NCBI GenBank assembly: GCA_934670175.1
Contig: CAKUOX010000056.1
Span: forward strand, 1 to 15,414
Reading direction: 5' to 3'
Length of the DNA: 15,414 nucleotides
From: an uncultured Clostridia bacterium
GTDB lineage: Bacteria > Bacillota > Clostridia > Christensenellales > Aristaeellaceae
In this document: positions 7,000 through 14,362 of the stretch, piece after piece
Numbering within the stretch: the stretch's first letter is position 1
Layout of the letters: each line of letters begins with the position of its first letter
Position numbers and translations under genes: made by a program
The notes under the pieces: generated by a model
The model's database searches: none
The model's input: the letters and a program-made list of their open reading frames with translations, nothing else
What the model was told of the DNA's origin: nothing

Positions 7000-9900
7000 A
7001 AACCATTTGTTCTTGCTGTACAGCTCCGAGGCATAATAGCGATCCTTCTGGGAAAAATTGCTCCGCAGAACCGCCTGCATCTCCTCCACTTCGTAGATGT
7101 CCGGTATGTTTTTGGCGCTCTTAATGCCCAAATGCGCGTATTCCTTTGCGTTTTCCGGAAGCAATTTCTGCAAAGCCTCCGATTCAGACGGGCTTTTATC
7201 CAATAATAGACGGATTGTCATGCAGCCAAAGTAAAAAATAGACGTTTCAAGCGGTGATGCGCACTTTTCAACATAGACGATCGCATTTTTCAAATGGCGC
7301 GCGGCCGCCGCCTCGTCTGCCGCCCGCAGCGCATAGATCGCCGCGTAGGTTTCCGCCGCAGTCCTGCCCGCAAGCACGCCCGTCTTTTCCGCAATGCGGC
7401 AGGCCTCATCAAACAGCGCTCCGGCGGTGAGATGATCCTCCAGCGCGTAAACCGTGCGCCCATAATGCACATAGATCCAAACGGCGAACGCCCATTCCCT
7501 GCCATCAAGCAGCGCGAGCGCCTTCTTAAAGAAGGAGCATGCCTTTGCAAATTTCCCCTGATAGCGGCTCAGGCGGCCATAATCGGAATACGCCAGCGCC
7601 AGCTGCAGGCGGCTGCCGCCGCGCGCGGGCATGGTTTCCAGCGGCTCAATGGCTTCGATGATATAGTAGCCCGCCTTTTCGTAGGCGCGGCGCAGCAGGA
7701 AGCAGCACCCCTGAAGCCGTCGAAACGCCGCCATATAAAACGCATTTCGCTTGCGCTCCAGAATCCGCAGCCCCGTGGCCATATATCGCTCCGCCCTGAC
7801 GACGTCCTGCTGTCGAATGGCCAGCTCGCCCAGCAGCGTGCACAGGCGCAGCTGGCGCAGCCCGTTTCGATCTCCGGAAGCGCCGCTGAGGTCGCCGAGG
7901 TCGGCGATCCCCTGCGCATACGCGCCGCTGTATATCTCGGCCACGCCCCGCGCTTCCAGCAGCTCGCATTCGAGCTGCCGCAGCCTTTCCTGATCCGTCT
8001 TTTCCGAAAATACGGTCTTCAACGCCGCCTGGCATTTCGCACACTGCGTCAGAACGATCTCCGGATCCAGCGCCACTGGATTCTCCGCCGTTTCGGATAA
8101 AAACGGTATGAAGGCCAGCGACGTCAGGCGGGATAATTCGCGTATGCGGTATTCCAGGCTGCGCTGCCTGTCGCCCGCATGCTCATACTGGTGGCTGATC
8201 TCCATCCAGCTGCCGCCGTTTTGCTCTACATTTTCCGTCAGCAGCTCCGCGAACCGCCGGTGCAGCGGACGGCGCTCGAACGCGGACATGCGCTCATAGA
8301 TCATCTCCCGCAGGCGCGGATGCACGAGCCGGTAGCAGGTCTCCTCGCCGTCCATATGGATCTCTTCAATGATCTCGGCGCGGATCAGCTCGTTTACGGC
8401 GTGCATGAGCTGCTTTTCTCCGCCGCCGAACATCTTCAGAAACAGCGAAAGCGTCATATCGCCCGGATAGACGGACAAAATCTGCGCGGCACGAAGCGAC
8501 TGCTCCGACAGTCCCTGAAGATCACCGAACAGTATCCTTTCCGGCGATCGCGGCATCTGACCGGACGCCGCCTCGTGGGCATGGATCAATTCCAGCAGCA
8601 GCCGAAGGTCGCCGCGGGTATTCTGATAGAAAGATTCCGTGAGCTGCTCTGCCTCCCCTTCCCCCAGCTTCTGCGCGAGCAGCACATGCACCTGTTCGCG
8701 GGTCAGCGGAAGCAGGCCGAGCGTGCGTATCTGTCTGGATTCGGTGATCTGGCGCAGCGCCGCGCGGGCAGTGCCGCCGTCGTAGTCCCTGCAGGTCATC
8801 AAAACTGCGCTGCCGCCCCCGTGCCGGAGCAAACCGTCCAGCAAGCGCAGGCTGTGGTCATCCATCCAGTGGATGTTTTCAAATATCAGAAACAGCGGCC
8901 TGATCCGCTCGAGCGCATCCAGCAGGACAAACACCGCCTGCTCCAGAGCCTCGTCCAGCCGTCGGGACATGCGGCTGGAGCCGGTAGACATACGCTTGGG
9001 ATCGGTCAGCGCAAACGCGCCCTCCAGCCGCGCCATAACCGGAACGGAAAGCAGCATATCATTGATGCGCGCCATGTCCCACAGGTTCTGCAAAAGGTGC
9101 TCCCAGGGCATCAGCGGCATATCCCGCTCGGACGCCAGGCAATCCACGCGCTGAATGGCGCGCTTCTCGACCGCTCCCCAACGCAGCAGGAAATCCACCA
9201 GCTCTCGCTTGCCCGTGCCCACGCCGCCGTGGATCAGCCAGGCAAAGCGCCCCTGCGCGCCCTCCTCGGACAGTTCCTCCAGACTGCGGTTCAGCGTGGC
9301 GAAGGCGAGCTCCTGTCCCACCGGCGGAGCTGGCGGGCAGGAAACGGCCTGCGCGTCCCACTGGTTGAGAATCTGGTAGTAGAGCTCCTTCGTCGATTCC
9401 AGCGGCTCCGTGCCCAGCTCCTCCTTCAGATGGCGCTTCAGGTTCTGGTACAGCTCCGCCGCGTGGGCGTAATCCTGCAGGCGGCGATAGCATTCCATGA
9501 GGCCGGAGGCCAGCTGCTCGTTAAAGCTATCCTCGGCAAGCCCCCTGGCATACAGCTTCGCTGCCTCCCGATAATTGTTCTGAAGCATGGCGCTTTCCGC
9601 CGCTCGGGAAAGCTGCTCCAAATACTGCGCCCGCAGGCGATCGGCCGTTCTGCACATCCATTCCTCAAAGGAAAACGCACGTTTTACACCGAAGCCCTGC
9701 AGAAAGCCGCCGCCATAGGCCGACAGGTCGTGATCCCGCACAAAGCGATCGTAATCACAATCCAGCTCCCAGGCCGGATTGACGCGGATCAGCGATTTCT
9801 GGGGCGAGATCAGAAAATCGCCGCCCAGTATTTTCTTTAAGTGATACAGAATGTTGCGCAGCTGCTTTAAGCCGTTGGACTCGTCGTAGTCCTCCCACAG

Positions 9901-10041
9901 CAGGGAGACCAGCTCCTGGCGCGTGGCGCTCTTCTGCACCGCCATATAATAAAGCAGGGCGTCCGCGCGCTTGAATGGAAAAGCGACGGGCGCGCCGTCA
10001 AGCTCCACCGAGGGCAGGCGCATCACGTTGATCTTCAGCAT
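6988..10041 (-). CDS. BTAD/SARP-type regulator with AAA ATPase and TPR domains
   Basis: This is a 1017-residue AfsR-like transcription regulator. Residues 1-95 form the winged-helix DNA-binding domain (KRADALLYYMAVQKSATRQE, LRNILYHLKKILG). Residues about 95-230 are the bacterial transcriptional activator domain with helical repeats, ending KRHLKEELGTEPLEST. An AAA/STAND-type ATPase follows: P-loop GGVGTGKR at 272-279, Walker B LFLIFEN at about 383-389 followed by IHWMDD. The P-loop lysine is followed by arginine instead of the usual Ser or Thr. Residues about 600-990 are helical hairpins of TPR type (AYSDYGRLSRYQGKFAKACSFFKKAL). ATG 10041 has CGGAGG five bases upstream, starting at the ftcD copy 2 stop, so the two are one operon. 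Its position upstream of gltS-fchA-ftcD suggests control of formiminoglutamate or glutamate metabolism; the signal is unknown. Confidence 0.9.
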   Translation of the reverse strand: MLKINVMRLPSVELDGAPVAFPFKRADALLYYMAVQKSATRQELVSLLWEDYDESNGLKQLRNILYHLKKILGGDFLISPQKSLIRVNPAWELDCDYDRFVRDHDLSAYGGGFLQGFGVKRAFSFEEWMCRTADRLRAQYLEQLSRAAESAMLQNNYREAAKLYARGLAEDSFNEQLASGLMECYRRLQDYAHAAELYQNLKRHLKEELGTEPLESTKELYYQILNQWDAQAVSCPPAPPVGQELAFATLNRSLEELSEEGAQGRFAWLIHGGVGTGKRELVDFLLRWGAVEKRAIQRVDCLASERDMPLMPWEHLLQNLWDMARINDMLLSVPVMARLEGAFALTDPKRMSTGSSRMSRRLDEALEQAVFVLLDALERIRPLFLIFENIHWMDDHSLRLLDGLLRHGGGSAVLMTCRDYDGGTARAALRQITESRQIRTLGLLPLTREQVHVLLAQKLGEGEAEQLTESFYQNTRGDLRLLLELIHAHEAASGQMPRSPERILFGDLQGLSEQSLRAAQILSVYPGDMTLSLFLKMFGGGEKQLMHAVNELIRAEIIEEIHMDGEETCYRLVHPRLREMIYERMSAFERRPLHRRFAELLTENVEQNGGSWMEISHQYEHAGDRQRSLEYRIRELSRLTSLAFIPFLSETAENPVALDPEIVLTQCAKCQAALKTVFSEKTDQERLRQLECELLEARGVAEIYSGAYAQGIADLGDLSGASGDRNGLRQLRLCTLLGELAIRQQDVVRAERYMATGLRILERKRNAFYMAAFRRLQGCCFLLRRAYEKAGYYIIEAIEPLETMPARGGSRLQLALAYSDYGRLSRYQGKFAKACSFFKKALALLDGREWAFAVWIYVHYGRTVYALEDHLTAGALFDEACRIAEKTGVLAGRTAAETYAAIYALRAADEAAAARHLKNAIVYVEKCASPLETSIFYFGCMTIRLLLDKSPSESEALQKLLPENAKEYAHLGIKSAKNIPDIYEVEEMQAVLRSNFSQKDRYYASELYSKNKWFMTE

Positions 10042-10052
10042 AGTGGCCTCCG

Positions 10053-10961
10053 CTAGATTTCCAAGTCAAAATTGTGCTCCAGTACCTGTTCCATTTCAAA
10101 GGTATTCATCTGCAAATAGTAGGCGGCGGTATTAATCAGCGCCTGACTGGGCACATAGCCGACCACCTCGCTGCCGGTCACCAGAACGCCGTAATGCGCG
10201 GCCTCCATTTTTACCAGCTGGAAGGCTGTGTGCATCGCCGAGCAGGTAAAATCCGTCAGGTTCATGCTCACCATCGTCTGCCCCGTTTCATCGGAGAGTA
10301 TGCCCATGGCCTTGACGTAGCGCAGGCCGCCATCCACATTGCGCACCCTGCGCGCGATCTGTCGGGCAATTTCAAGGCTGGAGGTCGCCAGATTGATGTT
10401 ATAATAGATCACCGGCATGCGCGCGCCGATGATCGTGGCGCCGCCCGTGGGGTGCGGCGCGGCAGGCCCGTAATCCGGAAGCCACATTGGATCCTTCATT
10501 TTCTCCGCCAAGCCTTCAAATTGCCCCTTACGTATGGCCGCGATGTCGGCGCGATGGGGCGCAGACGCGGATTTTTCATATAAATAGATGGGCTGGCCGT
10601 ATTTTTCCGCCGCTTCACGCGCAACCGCCTTCGCCAGGGCGTCGGCTTCCTCTATCGAAACGTTGCTGACCGGTACGAAGGGCATCACATCCACGCAGCC
10701 GATGCGCGGATGCTTTCCAACATGCAGGTTCATGTCGATGACCTCCTGCGCGATGCGGATCGCCTCCAGCGATGCCTGACGCAGCGGCTCCGGCTCGCCT
10801 ACGACGGTGATCACGCAGCGGTTATGCTCCGGATCCGTGGTATAATCCAGCAGGCGAATGCCCTGTTTGGCGCGATACGCGCTCACCAGGCGCTCGACCT
10901 TGTACAGATCTCTGCCCTCGCTGAAATTTGGGATCGACTCGATCAGCTTTCGTTTCTTCAA
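10053..10961 (-). CDS. ftcD: Glutamate formimidoyltransferase (copy 2, TTG start)
   Basis: This 302-residue FtcD paralogue has the canonical Firmicutes pattern: LIESIPNFSEGRDLYKVE, EHNRCVITVVG, then LHVGKHPRIGCVDVMPFVP with H84 at the catalytic position, SAPHRADIAAIRKGQFEG, PHPTGG and VSMNLTD. It should catalyse the same formimino transfer to THF as copy 1, or act on a related substrate. The start is TTG 10961: GGAGG at 10971-10975 lies 9 bases upstream and KKRKLIES aligns with the family N terminus, while no ATG fits. It is the first gene of the minus-strand set and its stop overlaps the spacing region of the BTAD regulator gene, so enzyme and regulator are made together. Why one locus needs two FtcD enzymes is not clear; they differ throughout. 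Confidence 0.92.
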   Translation of the reverse strand: MKKRKLIESIPNFSEGRDLYKVERLVSAYRAKQGIRLLDYTTDPEHNRCVITVVGEPEPLRQASLEAIRIAQEVIDMNLHVGKHPRIGCVDVMPFVPVSNVSIEEADALAKAVAREAAEKYGQPIYLYEKSASAPHRADIAAIRKGQFEGLAEKMKDPMWLPDYGPAAPHPTGGATIIGARMPVIYYNINLATSSLEIARQIARRVRNVDGGLRYVKAMGILSDETGQTMVSMNLTDFTCSAMHTAFQLVKMEAAHYGVLVTGSEVVGYVPSQALINTAAYYLQMNTFEMEQVLEHNFDLEI

Positions 10962-11019
10962 ATGTACTCTCCTCCGAATATGCGCGCGTTAGAGCCTGGA
11001 TTGTTCCGCCTGGCGATCC

Positions 11020-11040
11020 GGAAAATGCCGTGCATTTTCC
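11020..11040 (-). other. Leader hairpin in the ftcD copy 2 5' UTR
   Basis: GGAAAATGC and GCATTTTCC form a perfect 9-bp stem with a 3-base loop inside the predicted leader (transcription start near 11074, translation start 10961). It is not followed by a T tract. An RNA-level control element is possible but unproven. Confidence 0.45.
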
Positions 11041-11080
11041 AAATATCCAGCATCCTTCCCCCAATTATTTCCTTTAGATA

Positions 11081-11089
11081 ATTATACCA
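11081..11089 (-). promoter_or_regulatory. Extended -10 promoter for ftcD copy 2 and the regulator
   Basis: On the minus strand TGGTATAAT provides an extended -10 (TATAAT at 11081-11086). No good -35 lies 16-18 bases upstream; the region reads AGACGT. This resembles one TAGACG unit of the gltS promoter, but there is no second copy at the right spacing. Confidence 0.55.
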
Positions 11090-11131
11090 CAATTTGCCCA
11101 TGCACGTCTCCCCTCTGTACGCATAAATTGC

Positions 11132-11160
11132 TTGAAATTTTGCATATTTCCTGATATAAT
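11132..11160 (+). promoter_or_regulatory. Sigma-A promoter for the miaA operon
   Basis: TTGAAA (11132-11137), 17 bases, TATAAT (11155-11160), with TG placed one base before the -10 as an extended element. The predicted start near 11167 gives a leader of about 74 bases. It is divergent from the ftcD promoter 50 bases away. Confidence 0.8.
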
Positions 11161-11240
11161 CAATAAAATGCCGCTTGATTACGTCGGCGAACCGCATATT
11201 TTCCTTGAAGGTCTGCACATCTGAAGGGAGATCTGTTTCA

Positions 11241-12137
11241 TTGAATACACTACCAAAGCTCATTGTAATCGAGGGCACAAACGCCTCCGGCAAGAGCGGA
11301 CTGGGCGTTGACCTGGCGCGCGCGTTCGGCGGCGAGATCATTTCCGCGGATTCGCGGCAGGTGTTTAAGGGCTATGACCTGGGCAGCGGCAAGATCACGC
11401 CCGAGGAAATGCAGGGCGTGCCGCATCATTTGATCGATATCTGCGAAAGCAACGAATTCTTCTCCGTGCACGATTTTCAGCGCCTGGCATACCGCGCAAT
11501 CGACGATATTCTCGCGCGCAGCAGGCTGCCCTTCATCGTGGGCGGCACCGGGCTGTACGTCGCCTCGGTAACGGAGGGCTATGTCATGAGCGACCGCGCG
11601 CCGGATCTGAATTATCGCGCGGAGCTGGAGAAGCTGAGCACGCCTGAGCTGTATGCGCAGCTGATGGAACAGGCGCCCGACGCGCAGGTAGACGCGCGCA
11701 ACCGCAACCGCGTGATGCGCATGCTGGAAAAGATACACGACGGCGACGATTTTATCCCCCATAACCAGCCGCGCTACAACTGCCTGAAGCTGGGCGTAAG
11801 CTGGCCGCGCGAGATCCTGAAGACGCGCATCGACGAGCGGCTCGAAAAGCGTATGCGCGAGGGCATGGTGGACGAGGTGCGCGGCCTGCTCGCCAACGGC
11901 GCGAGCGTGGAATTTATGCTCAAGCTCGGGCTGGAATACCGCTTCATCACGCAGTATATCACCGGTGAGATCGGCTCCGAGGCCGAAATGTGCCACGAGC
12001 TTTCACTGGCCATCAAGCGCTTCGCCAAGCGGCAGATGATCTGGTTCCGACGCGACAAGGACATTCACTGGCTGGATATGGCCGCCGACCCGCAGGCAGA
12101 GGCCGCCGCGCTGATCACGGCATTTCTGGCTGAATGA
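11241..12137 (+). CDS. miaA: tRNA dimethylallyltransferase family protein
   Basis: This 298-residue cytosolic enzyme of the MiaA/IPT family transfers a dimethylallyl group to N6 of A37 in tRNAs reading UNN codons. The P-loop is GTNASGKS (about 12-19). SADSRQVF with D37 follows, then PHHLIDI, the conserved GGTGLY around T103, and the C-terminal tRNA-binding part with AKRQMIWFR. The start is TTG 11241, 10 bases after AAGGGAG (11224-11230). The frame stays open back to 11175, but no other codon there has a ribosome site. It differs from typical MiaA: GTN for GPT in the P-loop and LGLEYRFITQYITGEI where many have IGYKEL. It may be a divergent second copy. It is the first gene of an operon with the ROK kinase 60 bases downstream. 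Confidence 0.88.
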   Translation: MNTLPKLIVIEGTNASGKSGLGVDLARAFGGEIISADSRQVFKGYDLGSGKITPEEMQGVPHHLIDICESNEFFSVHDFQRLAYRAIDDILARSRLPFIVGGTGLYVASVTEGYVMSDRAPDLNYRAELEKLSTPELYAQLMEQAPDAQVDARNRNRVMRMLEKIHDGDDFIPHNQPRYNCLKLGVSWPREILKTRIDERLEKRMREGMVDEVRGLLANGASVEFMLKLGLEYRFITQYITGEIGSEAEMCHELSLAIKRFAKRQMIWFRRDKDIHWLDMAADPQAEAAALITAFLAE

Positions 12138-12197
12138 GCGCGCGCTGTTCTGTAATCAATTTCCCACCTACAAAATAAATATGGGAGGCGCTGTGAT

Positions 12198-13160
12198 ATG
12201 AAGCAATACCGAATCGGCATCGACGTCGGGGCGACCAACATCAAGATCGGTCTGTTTGATGAAGAGATGGATCTGAAGGATTATGCACAGGCGCTGACCG
12301 ACCAACAGGCGAGCCTTGAAGAAATCATTGACCTGATGGTGGCGCTGACGCGGCGGCTGCTGTCCGCCAACGGCGTGACGCTGGGCGAACTCGAGGGCAT
12401 GGGCGCAGTCTTCCCCTCCTATATCGATTACCGCAAGGGCATCGTGCTGGAGACCAGCTACATCATGGCGCTGAGCAACGCGCCGGTACGCGATCTGCTC
12501 GAAGCGCGCCTGGGCGTGCGCGTGGTGCTGGATAACGACGCCAACGCCGCGGCGCTCGCCGAGCACCGGCTGGGCGCGGGCGTAGGCTGCAGCGATATGA
12601 TCTACGTCGCGCTGGCCACAGGCATCGGCGGCGGGCTGATCCTGAACGGCAAGCTCTATCGCGGCATGCACGGCATGGCGGGCGAGATCGGCCACATGTT
12701 CGTTTCCGATTCCACCGGCTATCCCTGCTCCTGCGGCGTCACGGGCTGCGTTCAGTCCATTTCGTCGGGCGCGCAGATGGCCAAATATGTCACCGACCGC
12801 ATCAAAGAGGGCGAGGATTCCAGCATTCTCAACTATGCCGGAACGCTGAGCAACATCGACATGGAGGCCGTGGGCAAGGCGCTTCAGGGCAACGATTCGC
12901 TGGCGCTGGAGGTGGTTCACCGCGGCGCGGAATATCTGGGACGCATGTTCCATTCGCTGAACCAGATTCTGGACATCAACGTGTTTATTTACGGTGGCGG
13001 CATCACCAAACTGGGCAGCCGCTTTATCGACCGCATGATCGCGGCGTACCGCCACTATTCGCTGGTAGACCAGCGCTATCCGGCGCGCTTTATTCCGGCC
13101 AAGCTGCAGGAAAAGGCCAGCGTATACGGCGCGGCGCTGCTGCTGACGGCGAATGAATAA
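12198..13160 (+). CDS. ROK-family sugar kinase (glucokinase-like)
   Basis: This 320-residue ROK-fold protein probably phosphorylates a hexose or N-acetyl amino sugar with ATP. Residues 9-18 (DVGATNIKIG) form the phosphate-binding loop. LDNDANAAALAE carries the catalytic aspartate at about 114. TGIGGGLILNG and GEIGH (162-166) contact the sugar, with H166 expected to bind zinc together with the cysteines of PCSCGVTGC (C177, C179, C184). The residue after this motif is Q186, where many ROK kinases have Glu. There is no N-terminal winged helix, so it is an enzyme rather than a ROK repressor. GGGAGG (12183-12188) lies 9 bases before ATG 12198. The 3' end overlaps the next gene by 8 bases. Substrate specificity cannot be read from sequence. 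Confidence 0.9.
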   Translation: MKQYRIGIDVGATNIKIGLFDEEMDLKDYAQALTDQQASLEEIIDLMVALTRRLLSANGVTLGELEGMGAVFPSYIDYRKGIVLETSYIMALSNAPVRDLLEARLGVRVVLDNDANAAALAEHRLGAGVGCSDMIYVALATGIGGGLILNGKLYRGMHGMAGEIGHMFVSDSTGYPCSCGVTGCVQSISSGAQMAKYVTDRIKEGEDSSILNYAGTLSNIDMEAVGKALQGNDSLALEVVHRGAEYLGRMFHSLNQILDINVFIYGGGITKLGSRFIDRMIAAYRHYSLVDQRYPARFIPAKLQEKASVYGAALLLTANE

Positions 13161-13899
13161 GCGCCGGTTCTATGCGGGGTGGTTCCCTGAGCCGCAGATC
13201 ACGCGCCGCAGAATTGCCGATGTGCCGCCGTTCATGCGCGGACTGCGGCTGATGTTTGTCAGCGACGTGCATCTGCGGCCGTGCGTGCAGCCTGAAAAAC
13301 TCGACGCGCTGATCGCGCTGATGGCGGCGCAGCGGCCGGACATGCTGCTGCTGGGCGGCGACTATGCTGAAACGCCCGCCGACTGTGCGCGCTTTTTTGA
13401 GGCGCTGACGCAGCTGACCCCCCCGCTGGGCAGCTTTGGCGTGCTCGGCAACAACGATCTTGATTCCGCTGCGCAGCTGCCGCAGTGGATGCAGAAAAGC
13501 GGTGTGCAATTGCTGAAAAACAGCAGCGCGCGCATCGTTCTTTCCGGCGGTGCGCTCGAGATCGGCGGCTGCGATGACCACAAGTATGGTGCGCCCGATA
13601 CGCGCCGCCTGTTTTCGGATGATCCCGATGCCTGCCGTATCCTGCTGTCGCACTTCCCCATCGCGCCCGAATGCGCCTGCGCGCTCCAGCTTTCCGGCCA
13701 TACGCACGGCGGACAGCTTTGTCTGGGGCGACTTACGCCCTATTCCATCGGCTTTGAACGCAAATTCGGCATACTTGCCGTGCGCGGCGAAGCGCAATTT
13801 GGACAAACGCGGCTGCTGCTGTGCAACGGCATCGGCGTGAGCCGCCTGCCGCTGCGCGTTGGCGCGCCGCCCGAAATACTGCTGGTGGAATTTGCCTGA
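13153..13899 (+). CDS. Calcineurin-like metallophosphoesterase (YkuE-like)
   Basis: This 248-residue binuclear-metal phosphoesterase shows the family motifs in order: SDVHL (D38, H40), GGDY (D70), GNND (N100, D102), SHFP (H167) and SGHTHGG (H183, H185). The third motif normally reads GNHD or GNHE; here the histidine thought to help protonate the leaving group is asparagine. There is no membrane anchor or signal sequence, which differs from many YkuE-type enzymes that act on cell-surface lipids. The substrate may be a phosphodiester or nucleotide and is unknown. ATG 13153 lies inside the end of the ROK kinase gene (8-base overlap), so translation is likely coupled. No terminator is seen between its stop and the RNA promoter at 13927. 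Confidence 0.88.
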   Translation: MNKRRFYAGWFPEPQITRRRIADVPPFMRGLRLMFVSDVHLRPCVQPEKLDALIALMAAQRPDMLLLGGDYAETPADCARFFEALTQLTPPLGSFGVLGNNDLDSAAQLPQWMQKSGVQLLKNSSARIVLSGGALEIGGCDDHKYGAPDTRRLFSDDPDACRILLSHFPIAPECACALQLSGHTHGGQLCLGRLTPYSIGFERKFGILAVRGEAQFGQTRLLLCNGIGVSRLPLRVGAPPEILLVEFA

Positions 13900-13926
13900 A
13901 AAATAAGCCAAACCGCCGCAAAGGGC

Positions 13927-13955
13927 TTGACATCTGGCGGGCAGCTGCATATAAT
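13927..13955 (+). promoter_or_regulatory. Consensus sigma-A promoter of the RNA gene
   Basis: TTGACA (13927-13932), exactly 17 bases, TATAAT (13950-13955): both boxes match the consensus at every base. The start is expected at 13961-13963. Confidence 0.9.
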
Positions 13956-13960
13956 GGAAT

Positions 13961-14201
13961 GGACGGCAGCGCTGAAAGTGCCCCAAACCTCGCGTTTATC
14001 CTGGGGTGTGCGCCGGTCTGTGCTTTTACCCACAGATTCAAAAAAGGATTCCGGGTCGATATGTGGATGCCATGCCCCCGATTTTCGCCAGGGGAAGTCA
14101 GTAAGCAGTCGCAGGTCTCCGTCCTGCCTGAGCGGCGGGTGAAAAAGCAGAGGTCGACGGCACTCATGGGATATATGAGCATCCTTCGGATGCTCTTTTT
14201 T
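13961..14201 (+). ncRNA. Candidate structured small RNA of about 240 nt
   Basis: The stretch runs from a perfect promoter to a strong terminator and carries no convincing reading frame. It can fold into a three-way junction. P1 pairs AGUGCC (13977-13982) with GGCACU (14159-14164). P2 is a hairpin, CCCC/GGGG plus AAAC/GUUU, at 13981-14006. P3 is a long helix pairing 14012-14031 with 14137-14158, including CUUUU with AAAAG and ACCC with GGGU. The P3 tip holds further hairpins: CCCC/GGGG at 14075-14094 and GCAGG/CCUGC at 14111-14127. Size and promoter strength suit an abundant housekeeping or regulatory RNA such as 6S or raiA, but I cannot match it to either. It lacks hallmarks of tmRNA, RNase P, SRP RNA, T-box or common riboswitches. 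Confidence 0.65.
14177..14201 (+). terminator. Rho-independent terminator of the RNA gene
   Basis: GAGCATCC, TTC, GGATGCTC (14177-14195) forms an 8-bp stem directly followed by six T (14196-14201). Confidence 0.92.
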
Positions 14202-14301
14202 GTTGCGGCAATATCGCAGGGAATATGCGTCGGCAGATAGCTTTACGGGCCGGCCAATATTTTGGTTCGCTGATGGCAATTCTTTGTGCCCGTATGCGGA
14301 T

Positions 14302-14336
14302 ATTTCGCAGTTTTTTGAATATATAATCTGCGAAAT
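14302..14336 (+). promoter_or_regulatory. -10 box of the noc-like gene inside a 9-bp inverted repeat
   Basis: ATTTCGCAG (14302-14310) and CTGCGAAAT (14328-14336) are perfect inverted repeats 17 bases apart. TATAAT at 14322-14327 ends directly against the right arm. The -35 position (GATATT) is poor. A dimeric repressor or activator bound here would cover the -10. The same repeat could also fold in the RNA of any read-through transcript. Confidence 0.55.
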
Positions 14337-14362
14337 GTTGCCAGCTGACAGGAGGCGCGCCC

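Noticed and set aside
5836..7206. Long plus-strand open frame of about 456 codons opposite gltS
   Set aside because: It is rich in His and Gln, as expected for an antisense frame of a GC-rich membrane-protein gene, and has no ribosome site. gltS is clearly the real gene.
8179..9840. Plus-strand open frame of about 553 codons opposite the BTAD regulator
   Set aside because: Antisense shadow: Gln/Arg/His-rich composition, no recognisable domain, while the minus strand encodes clear regulator motifs.
12168..13055. Minus-strand open frame opposite the ROK kinase
   Set aside because: His/Ala/Arg-rich shadow with no domain or ribosome site. The plus strand has all ROK motifs.
14101..14201. T-box or other known riboswitch controlling the noc-like gene
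   Set aside because: No T-box consensus or common aptamer core was seen, and a complete terminator with a second promoter separates the RNA from the gene.
13821..14240. Plus-strand 139-codon frame across the RNA gene
   Set aside because: It begins inside the phosphoesterase gene and passes through the promoter, RNA helices and terminator. It has no ribosome site and no family resemblance.
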